Assembly: GCA_040357565.1 (NCBI GenBank)
Contig: JBDODJ010000013.1
Source: Cercozoa sp. M6MM
Lineage: Eukaryota; Endomyxa: Ascetosporea
DNA: 64,000 nucleotides
Reading direction: 5' to 3' (one strand)
Shown: one piece after another, positions 12,302 through 24,326 of the stretch
Layout of the letters: each line of letters opens with the position of its first letter
Numbering within the stretch: position 1 is the stretch's first letter
Translations under genes and position numbers: made by a program
Notes under the pieces: generated by a model
Told to the model about the DNA's origin: nothing
Seen by the model: only the letters and a program-made list of their open reading frames with translations
Databases searched by the model: none

Positions 12302-15300
12302 ATGCCAGCCAATTGTTTCGGTCAATATGTTGGCAAGGACCCAGTCGAGGGCCACGAGGCTCTCTTCGATGGGACGGTGCGCGAGACACGAGACGGCGCA
12401 GAATACGACGGTTTAAGTGTGCCAGCAGGTCTGACACCGTCGCAGGTACCTTTGTATGTCGTGAAGGGTGCCTTGTTTTCTTCTGTTTGTATTGTGATGT
12501 CGTGATGTTGCAGGTGCTGGCTTCGCGCGAGAGGCACGGGCGTAACGAGACGGAGAAGCCGCCGCTGCGGAGTTTTTTGGCGCTGTGCTGGGAGCAACTG
12601 GACGACAAGATACTTCAGGTACTGTAGAGGTGAAAGCTAGTTCAGCTTGTGGTTAGTGGAGTCTGTGTGTGTGACAGTTGCTGTGCGTGTGTGCCGTGGT
12701 GCAAATCGTGCTGGGCGTCACTCTGGCCGAGGACGAAGAGAAGAGCACCGGCTGGGTCGACGGTTTCGTCATTGTGATCGCCGTGTCGGTGGTGGTGCTG
12801 ACTGGTGCCGTCACCAACTACAGCAAGCAGCGCAAGTTCGCCGAGCTGTCCGTGTGCGTGGCCGACACGGTCGTCGCTGTGCGCAGACGCGTGAGTGACA
12901 CCTCCGACGAAGAACATGTACTACCTACTGCCCTACTGTCTACTGCCTCATGTCTACTACCCTACTACTCACTGTCTACTACCTACTGTGTCCTACCTGC
13001 CAACAAGGTAGGTTCAAGAAGTACGAGTGGCCGATGTGGTCGTCGGCGATATCGTCGCACTCGCTGGCGGCGATGCTGTGCCTGTACTGCCTTATCCCTT
13101 CGTCTTGGTCACCTTACCCCCCGGTCGGTTGCACAGGCAGACGGTCTCGTGGTGACTTCGGATGATTTGCATGTCGATGAGTCCACCTTGGTACAAACGG
13201 ACCAAGACAGTAGCCCCTTAAGTAAAAATTAAGCCTGCCAACAGACTGGCGAGTCGAAGCCTGTGCGAAAATACGGCGTCGTTACGCAGCGTCAGGACAG
13301 TGAGTTCATCGAAGGCGAACGCGTCATTCTCGTTGGCACGACTCTGTGCAGTCGGGGTACTCCACTTTAAACCTTGTGTACTCCTGAAACCCTTTCCTCC
13401 TTTTGTCCCTTCCTTCACAAACCGATCAACAATTAAACTAACACCCTCCCTCAGTTTCTTCACTGTGTTACCTTGACTTTTAGGTGGTGCACTATGCCTG
13501 GTGACCGCTGTCGGACCCAACACTTATGCTGCCGTAAATTGAGGCTTCTTGGACTCGAACTGACCTTTCGCACGTCCATTTTCTGTGTGTTTTGCAGTCA
13601 CTGACGCGAACATTGCAAAGCGAGACGGAAAGCGACTTTTCCACGCCATTGCAGCGTCGACTGGAACATCTCGCCTTCACGATTTCGTATGCCGGTCTGA
13701 TTGCCGCTGTGCTCACCATGGTATGCTCTTTTTTTAGTTTCTTAAACAGACTGAACTGAACTCACAACGTTTGAAATTTAGACTGTGCTGTACGTGCGAT
13801 TCTTCGCAACGCTTGAAGGTCCAATCTTAACGATTTTAGGCTGTCGAATTAAGTTTCAGTTTCTGTGTTTATGTAGTTTTTGATACGACTGAGGACCCGG
13901 TCCGACTGCTGCGTTACTTCACAGTCGGCATCACGATTCTCGTTGTTGCAGTTCCTGAAGGTGCCTCAACTTGCCTTTAGCACTTTGTGTGCAAGGACGA
14001 ACATGCTTGTTTGGTTGAACTGTAGGACTTCCACTGGCCGTGGTGCTGTCGCTTGCATTCTCGGTGAAACGCATGATGAAGGACAACAACCTGGTCCGTA
14101 ACTTGCACAAGTGCGAGACAATGGGCGGTGCCACGACGATCTGTTCCGACAAAACTGGCACTATGACTGAAAACAGGTGTGCTCTGTTTTGATCGGATTA
14201 AGAAGCTTGGTCTGCGATCAAACAGTTGAACAAGTTTGTTTTGGATGATCGATCAGAATGACTGTTCGCGCGATTTTCACTTGTGCCGAAGCCAACGGTT
14301 ACAGTGATCATCTGGACGGTGTGTTCCAAGGTGCACACCGCGAGGTGCTGCTCCAGTCTGTGACACTCAACATTGGCGAGAAAACTGTCGTGTACGTTTT
14401 TTCGCTTTCTTTGTCAGTTGTTCAGTTTTTATCGCACTTGTGTTCTTTGCGTCAGAACAAGAGAAGAGCGCAGCGTTGACGTCGAAACTGATACAGACAG
14501 TGAAGAAACTCAGGAGTTCTCCCGGACAGGCAATGCGAGCGAAGCTGCTTTGCTGTAAATTGTTATTTTGCACTGTTTTGTACAATTTTAAACTGAAAAA
14601 ATTAGCATGAGCTTTTGTTGCTTTGCGCAGAATCAGCGTGTTCAAGCACGCGAAAATGGATGCGAATGCACTGAGACAACAAGGTCAAGTGATGAAGGTG
14701 TTTCCTTTCGACTCGGCTCTGAAGCGCATGACGACAATTGTAAACTTTCGTTCTTTGCCTTGACTGATCATGTACTGTTTGCTTCTCGGCGTAAACAGGT
14801 GCGAACTGGCGAAAACACAGCGCGCATGTTGACGAAAGGAGCACCAGAAGTCGTGTACAAACGTTGTTCGCACGCCCTCGTTGGTTAGTCTATCGCATAA
14901 CAATCGGTCAAAGCTGTTACCACAAAGCGTATTTACAGATGGCCAAGTGCTTCCCTTCGACGAGGTCGCACAATTTGTGCGAGATAAACAAGGTGAAACT
15001 CATCCAGGAAGACTGAAAGCTACAAGATGTAACTGTTTGCAGATGAGTACGCTGAGAATGCGTGGCGCGTGCTTGCACTGGCATATAAGGATCTCGACGC
15101 TGCCGAAGTGTCGCACCAGATGGAGGAGTCCCAAGTTGTCGATGATCTTGTGTTTGTCGCTCTCGTCGGTGTGGCCGACCCTTTGCGCAGGTACGTGATT
15201 GTTATCATTCACACATTAATGTTTGAACAACTTGGGTTGCCTCAGTGCTGTTCCCAATGCGATTTCAACCTGTCATCGAGCTGGCATTACTGTGGTGCGA

Positions 15301-17938
15301 TCATTTCATTAGCAAGGGTTCCTCCCTACCTCATACCACTGCAGAGAATGGTCACTGGTGATGCTGTCTCAACGGCCATTGCGATTTCCAAAGAAGCTGG
15401 TGCGTCATTACCTTTTGCTTTTTCGCGGTTGTTTTCGCTCATAAACTGTTAAAAATAGGCATTCTGCCACGAAGATTCGACTACAATAACTATGTTGTCA
15501 TGACTGGCAGGTATAACTCTTGAACAGTGTCTTTTGTGTTTTGACGGTGTTAATTTTGACGTGATACAACAGCGACTTTCGGCGTCGCGTGCAGTGGCAC
15601 GAGAACGAGCAAGGCGAGCAATTCTTCGATCAGCAGCGCTTTCAAGAGGTGCGCTTCCTTGTGGTGTCTGCTTTTTTATGGTAGTTGGCTGTTTTTTTTT
15701 TGCAGTTCGGAGCGTCGTTGCGCGTTCTGGCACGAGCATCGCCCAATGACAAATACATTCTCGTGCGGTATGAAATGAAACCTTCAGTTGTCCTATCTTG
15801 CTCTAACCCGCATTTATATTTGAAACATAAATTTAGAGGCCTGAAAGCTATGAACGAAGTTGTCGCTGTCACTGGTATATTCACGTCCGTGCGGAGAGTT
15901 CAGCTTGAGCAGTTTGGTCGTGATAGGCGACGGAACAAACGATGCGTTGGCTTTGAAGACTGCTGATGTACTTTGGTTTTTATTATTATAAGTTCAATTG
16001 CTCAAGCAGATGGATGTGTTTTGAACATTAGGTGGGTTTCTCGATGGGCATCGTTGGAACTGACGTTGCGAAACAAGCATCTGACATTGGTACTGTCAAG
16101 TGAGTGTGAAAAAAAGACTTGACCATATTGACTCGTGTAGTTTTGCTGGACGACAACTTCACATCGCTGGTGAAAGCAGTCAAATGGGGTCGCAACGTTT
16201 CTGTAGCAATGCCTTTTTGATTCCTTATAGGTGCATCTAAGTTACTTTAATAATTGGAACAGGATTCCATCAAAAAGTTCCTCCAGTTCCAGCTGACTGT
16301 CAGCGTTTCGATTGTACTCCTTGCTTCTAAGCTTTGCATTGACCACTGTGAGGCATTTCCGTTCGTTAAGATCGTGGTGTCGTCGCTCGGTGCCATTGTG
16401 GACGGCTTTACTCCCGTATACGTCCTTACTACTCACTCGAGTTTCGTGAGTTTGGTATGTGTTGGATAGATGACGCCAGTGCAACTCCTCTGGGTCAATC
16501 TCGTGATGGATGCGTTCGCTTCTGTGCATTCTCTTTGTCACGTATAGCTAGCAAACCCTAGCACAATATTTGTTGTCTTTGTTCAGCTAGCACTCGCCAC
16601 AGAACCGCCATCTGATGACTTGCTGTACCTTTTCACCCTTACAGAAACCTCTTTTATCCAAGTAGATCATTGTGTCCTTCCCTAGGAAACGTCAACCCCA
16701 GCGAAAGCCGTCGCTGGTGTCACGCACTATGGTGCGCAACATCTGCGGCCACTCGGCGTACCAGTCCTTGGTGACCATTGTGCTCCTGTTCGCTGGTACG
16801 ATGAACTCTGCCCTCACATTCTTTAAGTTGAGCTAATCTATACACTTACTGCTTGTATGTGCACAGGAAGCAGTATCTTTTCCATTCCAAATGGTCGCGA
16901 AGTCGCCGATTCCGACGACTCTGCTGTGAGTTTATGTGTTGACTGAAGTTGTTTTTGTTCACATGTTTGCTGACTTAATCAGGAAGCGCGCAGCGTGCAT
17001 TTCACGATGATTTTCAACATCTTCGTCCTGATGCGTAAACTGAGTTTTGCGAGCTCTGTGCTGATTCCCTTGGAACATACAAAACTGGTGCAGAGTTGTT
17101 CAATCTGTTCAACGCACGTATCCTGAATGCGGCGGCTACACATGCGAACCCTCTGCGCGGCAGTAGTTCTAACCCGCTCTTGTACTCACTCTGTCTCTTG
17201 CTCAAAGCCCTATCTGATCAAAGACAGAGTGGTGTATTGCACAGCATGCTGATCCTCGGTGTTGTGTTCGTGGGTCAAGCCATGATGGTCGAGTTGGGCG
17301 GCTCACCGCTCAAAGTGCGTTCGCTCATCTACGATGATGATGCCGGTACTGTTCCTGTGCTGCTTGCTTGCTATGTGTGAGTGTTCGTGCCATCGTTTTT
17401 CTTTGTTCGTAGAGTGGTGGATGTGGCCCGTGTGCATTCTTTTCGGCGCCTCTGAGTTGGTACATGCCAGTTTAGCTTGACTTGATAGTACTTGGTACGG
17501 GTTAAAACAGGTGGTTGGTGCACTTCTGCGAGCCTGGGTCGTTGAGGAGGAAGATCACCCAGAACCCACTCCTCTGGAGGTACCAACTCAAATCGTTTGT
17601 GTTTTGTTATATGCGTGTGCTTTTTAGATTCCTGAACTGACGGAACGACAGTCCCAATCGTCGCTGTTCCATCTGTACGGATTTTCTTCTGTTTTAAAAC
17701 CTACAAAAGTTATTTCGATTTGTTTTTTAGGCTTCGTCGACCTCCAGGCGTGACCAATGTGCCGCTTTCGTTAAGGGGTAGCCCAGTCTACTGTTTCGAT
17801 ACTGCACTCTAAGATTGACGTCTGGGGTTCTCAGGAGGCGTTCTGGCGGTTATGGCGGCGAATCGACTGAGACGAAACGCCCAAAATAGTCGAACTCGAG
17901 TTGCCGTTAGCCCTGCTGCTGAGTGCGAACTGACGTGA
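12302..17938 (+). CDS. P-type Ca2+-ATPase, plasma-membrane (type IIB) family
   Basis: Pumps Ca2+ out of the cytosol with ATP. About 20 exons. The start is taken as the ATG at 12302, the first in frame; an upstream exon cannot be excluded. In order: N-terminal region ending [18 protein letters not shown]1-M2 with [17 protein letters not shown] and [12 protein letters not shown]; actuator loop GDAVPADGLVV...DESTLTGESKP; M4 [27 protein letters not shown]; phosphorylation site [10 protein letters not shown]; nucleotide site KGAPE; DPLR; hinge [14 protein letters not shown]; then [22 protein letters not shown] and [25 protein letters not shown]. The C-terminal tail contains [20 protein letters not shown], a basic amphipathic stretch placed like the calmodulin-binding region of PMCAs. 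One oddity is Leu in place of the usual Pro in GDGTNDxPAL. Confidence 0.9.
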
Positions 17939-18130
17939 CGATGATTCTATCTGCACATGCACAGACAAGAGCGGAGCCTTTGTGTTAGTCGTTTATCTGA
18001 ACTGATTTGGTCCCGTTCGTGGCTGACCAATCGATATCGCATCGACTGCTGTCGTGTATGTACATGCGCGGATGGGTGAATATAGCGTACGCTACTGTAG
18101 TACCGACAGCGCAGTCTGTACATACCACTA

Positions 18131-20081
18131 CTAGTGAAAGTGTCGCTTCCACGCTTGAGCTCGTGCGTTAAGATGCAGCGAGGCGTGCGACAGCGACTGA
18201 GCGATCTGCTCGAGCAGCTGCGCAAAACCTCTTCGCTGCGACTCAGAAAAGGCTTCACGAAAATTAGCAGCTGTGATGCATCCTTGTCTTGGCTTTGAAC
18301 CTCCCTGGGACTTCAGTTCGGCTATTGCTTCAGCGAGTTGTACAGCCAAAGCTCGCAGTGGAAGGAGACAAGTGAGTTGACTTTTTGTTGCTTGCAACTG
18401 CAGTGGCCATGTGCTCAAAAGTAGCAGGAGCTGTCTTCCTTTTTCGAGAGCGCAGGGTGTTTCACATTCGACGATTCGCGCAACAAATACAAACATTGAG
18501 TGCCAGTTGTTCGTCCACCTGCGTGCTGCGCAAAGGGTCATCTCTCCAGTTTCGAGTTCATTTTCGCCCGTTTCTTCTTCGTCGTTCAATTCGAGAGAAA
18601 CAAGGTCGCTTTCGTCACTGCTTTCATCATCACTTGTTTCAAATCTAGTCTCGTTTGTTTTTGAGGTTGCAGGGGCTTTCATCCATGCCGCAGCTTCCGC
18701 ATTGAAGGAGAAACGTGCAACTGGAGGATTCGAGAAGCGACAGAGCACGAAGCGAATCGACACTGGCAGCAGCATTGGCGAGGTGTTTTTCTGGAGCAAA
18801 ACATCGCAACTGAGTCGAAAACTGTGTCCAACGCGCGCTGCGTGAGTCACGGCGTGTGCAAATGTGCTTTCGCTGCTGTTGTAGTCGTCAATATCGGCGA
18901 GATTCGCTTGCGAAAGTGCCGCAGTGTCGGTGGAATCCTTGTGCACGAAGAACTCGTGAACTGAAGCAATGCATACACCATCGAAATCAAACCGAGCAGC
19001 CGCAGCGAGTGCTCGTGTCTTGCGCAAAACACCGTTTGCAAAGTCATCAAGACACTGTCGAACTTGCGAAGCTTCCATACGCACCCGTTTCGCGCAACTG
19101 AGACAACTCAAGCAGTAAGGACGTTGTCTAATCTGTAAGTTTGTACCTGCAAACTCACATAAAACAAAGTCGGTTTCTTCTGCCCTTTGGCACAGGCAAA
19201 GTTCATTCCTTTCTGCACATTGAAACATATACTTAAAAAAAAAATAGATCTACATTTTGACTTGAAGCATGAATACAGTACCAAGCGAAAGCACGCGATG
19301 GAGACAGTCCGAAATTTGTGAGATCAAGTGAAGTTGTTTTCGTGTGCTTTCGGAGTCAACGTTGCAAGCACTGGCACAAAAGACGCTGCCTCTGTTGCCG
19401 CTGCTGTTGCCAGAGAAGTCAGACTCAAAGCAACTCGTGTCGTAAATCTCGACTTTTGTGACGTCTTGATTCGCGAAATACGTCGTGACACACGCTGGTG
19501 CTTCTGTCGCACCATAACTTATTTTAAGAAGGTCAGGAAACAATAATAAACGAACTATACCGTGGACAACAAAGGCACGACTGTCAACCCTCAAGTTCGC
19601 AGACATTGCCAGCGCACGTGCTGCACTTCGCGTATTCGCTCCGAGAACTGCTCGACGACGAAGCATGCTGACAGCACTTTCGTTCGCGAGCAGCGAAGCC
19701 GCAGCGTTTTGAAACGACTCGCGTTGGACTTGCCAATAGAGCACTCGTTCCACATCGTCCTTCAAGTCGAGCTTCTCTGCTTTGATTTTGTTTTGTGGAG
19801 ATCGCTTTTGCCAGAACCACTTTTTTCGTTTCTTGTTGTGTTCAGCGTCGATTTTGACTGGCTGCGAACTTTGAATTCGTTCTCTCAATGCGCGCAGAAA
19901 CGTCGACGAAGATTCAGACTGCTCTGCTTTTAGTTTGCAACTCAAATGGACAGCAGCGTCAAGTACTCAACTGATGGCGCGTACCTAAGTCAGACAAAGA
20001 CGAAACGTCGATCGCAAGAACAGCGCACATTGCAAGTCCACTGATGCAAGTCAACATTGATCGGAAGTAGCGTTTCGCCAT
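18131..20081 (-). CDS. Orphan secreted/ER protein
   Basis: No family recognised. The ATG at 20081 opens a plausible signal sequence (FRSMLTCISGLAMCAVLA). The exon 20081-19985 joins in phase to 19923, giving SDLEQSESSSTFLRALRE and a basic stretch KKRKKWFWQKRS. Later exons carry VTTYFANQDVTKVEIYDT and cysteine-containing segments, then a long exon (about 18830-18131) with VSIRFVLCRFSNPPVARF and an acidic segment DDESSDESDLVSLE, ending AWKRHFH before TAG at 18131-18133. The beta-rich and cysteine-rich pattern is compatible with an extracellular protein. Only 71 bp separates this start from the stop of the next upstream gene on the same strand, so the two could be one transcription unit or even one gene. 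Confidence 0.5.
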
Positions 20082-20152
20082 CTTGCCGTCAGCAAACTCT
20101 GTCGCCTGTTGTCAACCGTAATAATGCAGTAGTCAGGTTGATACACGCATTG

Positions 20153-21792
20153 TTACTGCATCAGCGCAAACTCTCTGCCAGTGGTTTGAGACAAAAGCTC
20201 CACAGCGCGTGTTTCCACTCTAAACAAAACTGTCTCCAACTTTCGCAAGTGAGAAGTGAAAGCACCTCAGTTCGAGCAAAATGCGCCAGTTTTACAAACA
20301 ATGCCTGCTTTCGCTTTCCAGAAACTTGTGAAAGGCGCTTTAGGTTTGCGACTAACGAAACGATTGAATGAACTGAAGCAAAAGTTGGCTGTCATGAAAA
20401 CACTGTACGTGCTCGAAAGTACGCCGCGATGAAACTCCGTGCTTGAGCGTCGGCAGCAACCAAAACCTCATCTGTGTTAAAGCAAAACTATGAACAAAAC
20501 TGAGTGAGTCAAAGTGAAATAAGAAACACTAACTGTAAGCAAGCGAAACAACGATGCGACTCAGCAATTCACACGTTGTTTCGTGAATCATGGGTTGGTC
20601 CTACAGGACCCGCATTTCTAGCACTTTCATCAACAAAACAAAACAAAGATGGAAATTGGGATACGCGAAAACTCATGGCCTCGTAAAAAAGCGACGAGAA
20701 ATCAGCGTTTTTTGTGCTTCCAGATAGTGTTGCAGCAGTTGCTGCGTCTTCAAAATCGCTGAAAAGTGAAAACTCGATTTGAGGTTTGACTCCGAAGCTT
20801 TCGAACGTTTCATTACTTTCTGCTCTCTACAGCGCCAGTGAAGCAAGCTACCAACTGTTCAAACAAGCAACAGAAATTGAGAAATACCGCATGGAAAACG
20901 AGTGTCACAGTGACTTCTCTGACAGAATTGTTTGAGTATGAAAGCAGCTTCAAAGACACTTCTTCGTTGCGTGCAATACAAGCTTCGGCTTTTCTCTATG
21001 CGGAGGAGAATAGTATCACAATGCAAATAGCTTTCATATTCTGTTTCAATACCAGAATCCGACGAGTATCCAACAAGCTTTCGGTATCAAAGTCTTGATC
21101 CGTAAGTCTCAAGTGCAAAATCTCGACTTCAGAAGGCGACTCCCGAATCTGCACGATCAGCTCGAGAAGAAAACGCGCAGCAAGCTCGAAAATCTTGTCA
21201 CGCGGCATCTCGTCCGCATGCTCCAACAAAACATCATTTCTCACTTCGATCGGAAGCAAAGGACTCTGCAACACTCAAACAATCTCAGTAACAACTGAAG
21301 TTCAGATACCACGCAAGAAAGGCCGCGCCAACTATTCGCACCGCAGAGCGAACTGATGCAGCGCACCGTGATGCCGTACTTTTGTTGCTCCGTATAGCTC
21401 AAAGTTGGCTCGAAAGAAAACAACACTTCTATTTGCCGAACAAACGAAAGCGCCAATTCGGGGATCAAAAGTCCCGACTCGAACGCTTCAAGCAACTTCG
21501 ATGATGCAACAATCTTTGTGCCCCATCGTTGATTCTCTGTTTCATCATTTTTCAGCCGTTCTTCTGCTTCGATTTCTTCGTCGTCGCTTTCATTTTGCAG
21601 ATCGAACTCAATCCAGTCTTTATCTACTTGACGCACGTTCGCATCCGACTGAAACCGCTGCAAGAAAAGCTCTTTTTTATTTGTATTGTTTCCCCGTTCC
21701 CTGAACAGAAAAACGCATACCGAAACACTTGGTTTGACTCCTTGAGCAACGCGCTGGATGTCACAAGCGCGCGCTGACTGCACAAAATCCAT
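20153..21792 (-). CDS. Orphan multi-exon protein upstream of the secreted orphan
   Basis: No family recognised. The first exon begins at ATG 21792 (MDFVQSARACDIQRVAQG). The next large exon (about 21660-21310) contains the acidic run ESDDEEIEAEERLKND and SLLCGANSW-like sequence. The exon at about 21270-21050 reads KIFELAARFLLELIVQIR and then EVEILHLRLTDQDFDTES. The exon at about 20990-20885 is SLKLLSYSNNSVREVTVT. An exon near 20830-20575 reads GVKPQIEFSLFSDFEDAA. The last exon, KLETVLFRVETRAVELLS, stops at 20153. Junctions between 20880 and 20160 are unresolved. It is divergent from the gene at 22052. Confidence 0.45.
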
Positions 21793-21851
21793 CGGGGTCA
21801 CCAATGTGGCAGCTTGTTGAGATTATTTTTGTATTGGGTCAATTTCCTCTT

Positions 21852-21863
21852 TCCGCGCGGATG
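21852..21863 (+). repeat. Copy of dispersed motif TCCGCGCGGATG
   Basis: Exact copy in the 259-bp divergent intergenic region between starts at 21792 (-) and 22052 (+), the same placement as the copy at 10408. Confidence 0.5.
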
Positions 21864-22051
21864 GAAAATATACAACATTCAGCATCTTAGCATATGCTTG
21901 CATAGAATAACTCTAGCTCAGCACATCTTAGAAAACACTCAACAGTTTAAGTTTGATAGCGGGTCTTTGATCGAGACCGGAGTCCGAAAGCAAGAATCCT
22001 GTTGTACTAGACACATGAGACGAAAATGCCAGCGTCAGTTACGACTCTAAA

Positions 22052-22979
22052 ATGACTAAAACTGTTCGTAGAGTGTACACCTTGTGCATCTGTGCGCTTC
22101 TCGTGGGTAAAGTCTCGTTCATATCAAGTGCTTCAATTCACCGTGTCTACTGGCTGGCAGTTGTGCGCTCGCAGGTGCAAGTGCCTCCCGTACCCCCTGT
22201 ACCTTCACGCCCAGCTCCATCAACTCCGTCACCAACTCCAAGCAACGGCAACGGCGATCAACCGAGGCGCACCTGTAAGTTGTTTTAGAGTCAATTTAAT
22301 TGTTGAAACAATATGTAATAATGATGTTGTTTTGTTTCTTACAGTGCCGGCTGTACCGCCAAGACCACCGCCAGAAGATGACCCTGTAAAACACAAAATT
22401 CAACAAACATTAGTCTGTGAAAACTTACAGACATGTTGCGTAGAGAAAGAACCTACCAACGCCGCCACCGAAAGAAGAGGCCACTCTCGAAACCAAGATC
22501 GTCGCTTTTGGTACTAAATTTACGCACAGAGACGTGATTCTGTGACTCCACCTGTGATATGTATGTCGAAACAGGCTCGAGTGCTTTAATGATTCTCCTG
22601 TGCTTGTGTGCTTTGGGCCGCAAGTTTTTCTGCACGAGCACCAGTGACTATATCACCGAAGACGACAAAGACGAGAACTGCTGTCTGTGCTATCGGCTAC
22701 TTCCCTGCTTTGAGAAGAGTAAGATACTCTTCCTTTACTAACCACGTTAAAAGAAAGAAAGTTCGTTGATCAGATCACTCTAAACGCGACGGCGACGGAG
22801 AAGAAGAGAACGACTCAAACGCGGCCGAAGACGAAAGTGCGCTCGTCACCGTGGAACCCACCTCCCACGTCGACACAGTCCCTGGTGCCACTGCGGCGTC
22901 GTTCGAGAGCGGAATGACTGAAACGGTGGCAAAGGTTCCCCCTGGACTAAGCGGTGGTTCACAAAAACAACTGAACTAA
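22052..22979 (+). CDS. Proline-rich single-pass membrane orphan
   Basis: No family recognised. ATG 22052 gives a hydrophobic leader (VYTLCICALLV). This is joined to a Pro-rich ectodomain (QVQVPPVPPVPSRPAPST, then VPAVPPRPPPEDDP and LPTPPPKEEATLE). A short hydrophobic segment, SALMILLCLCALG, is followed by a cysteine-rich juxtamembrane piece, CCLCYRLLPCFEK, possibly palmitoylated. The cytosolic tail is acidic and Ser-rich and ends at TAA 22977-22979. About six short exons. The architecture suggests a type I surface protein with an extended proline stalk. Confidence 0.55.
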
Positions 22980-23502
22980 CTGTGAGCTGCAAGCCTCGCT
23001 GAACTTTGTTTGAGGGGAAGTATATTGCCGTTGGTTATTGTACGTCCAGGTCAAGGTACTTTTCTGGCTGCGGTCAGTTGCAATAGCTCAGTTACTTTCC
23101 CATCCCAACAGTCATTGATTTTAAGTGTACTTCTTAGAGGCAATTCCTCGCTTGAAAGTAGGTCCTCACATTGGCAGACATGGGGCACACGTCTCTACTG
23201 TCAATAATTTCGACCGCGAGTTTCATTTCTCGAATCCTCGATCTCGAAGGCCAGTCCGTCCTGTTCTTTCAACGATTTCGTACACAAGAGTCCTCGCGTT
23301 CTCTGCATTCGCGACGGTCCCACAGGAGCGCGATTGCCGCGGACACGTCTCTCGCACCGTGCGGTGGTGGGTGCATGAAGTGCTCCAAGCCTCCATGCCG
23401 AAGGTGGTGTCGGTCGAGTGACTCTGTTCGAGAAGTGAGAAAGGCAGCGAGACCGTCAGTTCAGTCGATCTTGGCTGCCATACGGTAGCACGTGCAGACG
23501 GA
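22980..23502. other. Intergenic, no gene seen
   Basis: 523 bp between convergent genes. Open frames here have no splice-consistent or compositional support. Confidence 0.5.
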
Positions 23503-24072
23503 CTAGTGCTCGAGCACACTGAGCAGTTTTGAGTGCACCGCGTAGAACTTGCCCGCCATCTCCTTGGTGAGCTCGTTCTTCTCGAGTGCACGCGAGACGG
23601 CGAAGCACGAGCGAGTCGCGCGCATGCTCAGCGGGCGAGGCACGTGCGACCTGCGTGTACCTGCAATACAGCAAAATTACTCCAGTCCAGTTAAAAAGAG
23701 AGATCTATATTGCACGCGAATACCGCTGTTCAGGCGGCACGTACATGGGCAATTCGCAAGCCAACACATGGTAGCTTGCACACGCAGCTGCATCAATACA
23801 GCACAACACAAGCATGAATGCTACCATCCAAAAACAGAAAAGAAGCAACCTGGAGGAACAGTACCTTTCTGAGCCGCCACTGCGGCGGCATGCAGCACCA
23901 CCAAGGCGCCCAACTCGCGCTGCAGCGCCATCAAACGCTCAAGGCGACGCACGCTGCCAGCAGCCTCCTCGGCCACGAAAAAGCCGTAGACACGCTGCAC
24001 CTCGCGGCTTTTTGAGGCGTTAAATTCGGCGAATCGACGAGAGCGTGCGCTTTGAACGCGTTGCTCGGCCAA
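23503..24072 (-). CDS. Small helical orphan protein, 5' end unresolved
   Basis: No family recognised. Two exons join in phase across an intron of roughly 200 nt. The first carries LAEQRVQSARSRRFAEFN, REVQRVYGFFVAEEAAGS and LERLMALQRELGALVVL. The second carries LSMRATRSCFAVSRALEK and AGKFYAVHSKLLSVLEH, then a stop at 23503. It is strongly helical. No ATG lies in frame directly upstream, so at least one short 5' exon is missing, perhaps near 24140. Confidence 0.45.
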
Positions 24073-24326
24073 GTTCGCACCGTCTGAATGGCTACCTTCG
24101 CTTGTACAGTCAAGTCGGACTTACTGACTTACAGTAACACCATACCGCCACTGTAATGTTATTTAGGTTACGATGCAGACAGTAAACTGAACTTAAACAG
24201 TGACGTTTCTCGCGCTGGCGAATTAAAGGCACACTAAATTTAGTGCCCCTCGCCCTGGCCCTGCGGTTGGTTGGGTGGCATGCCGCCAGTGTACCTGCAG
24301 TGTATTGGCCACAGCCGAAACATTAA

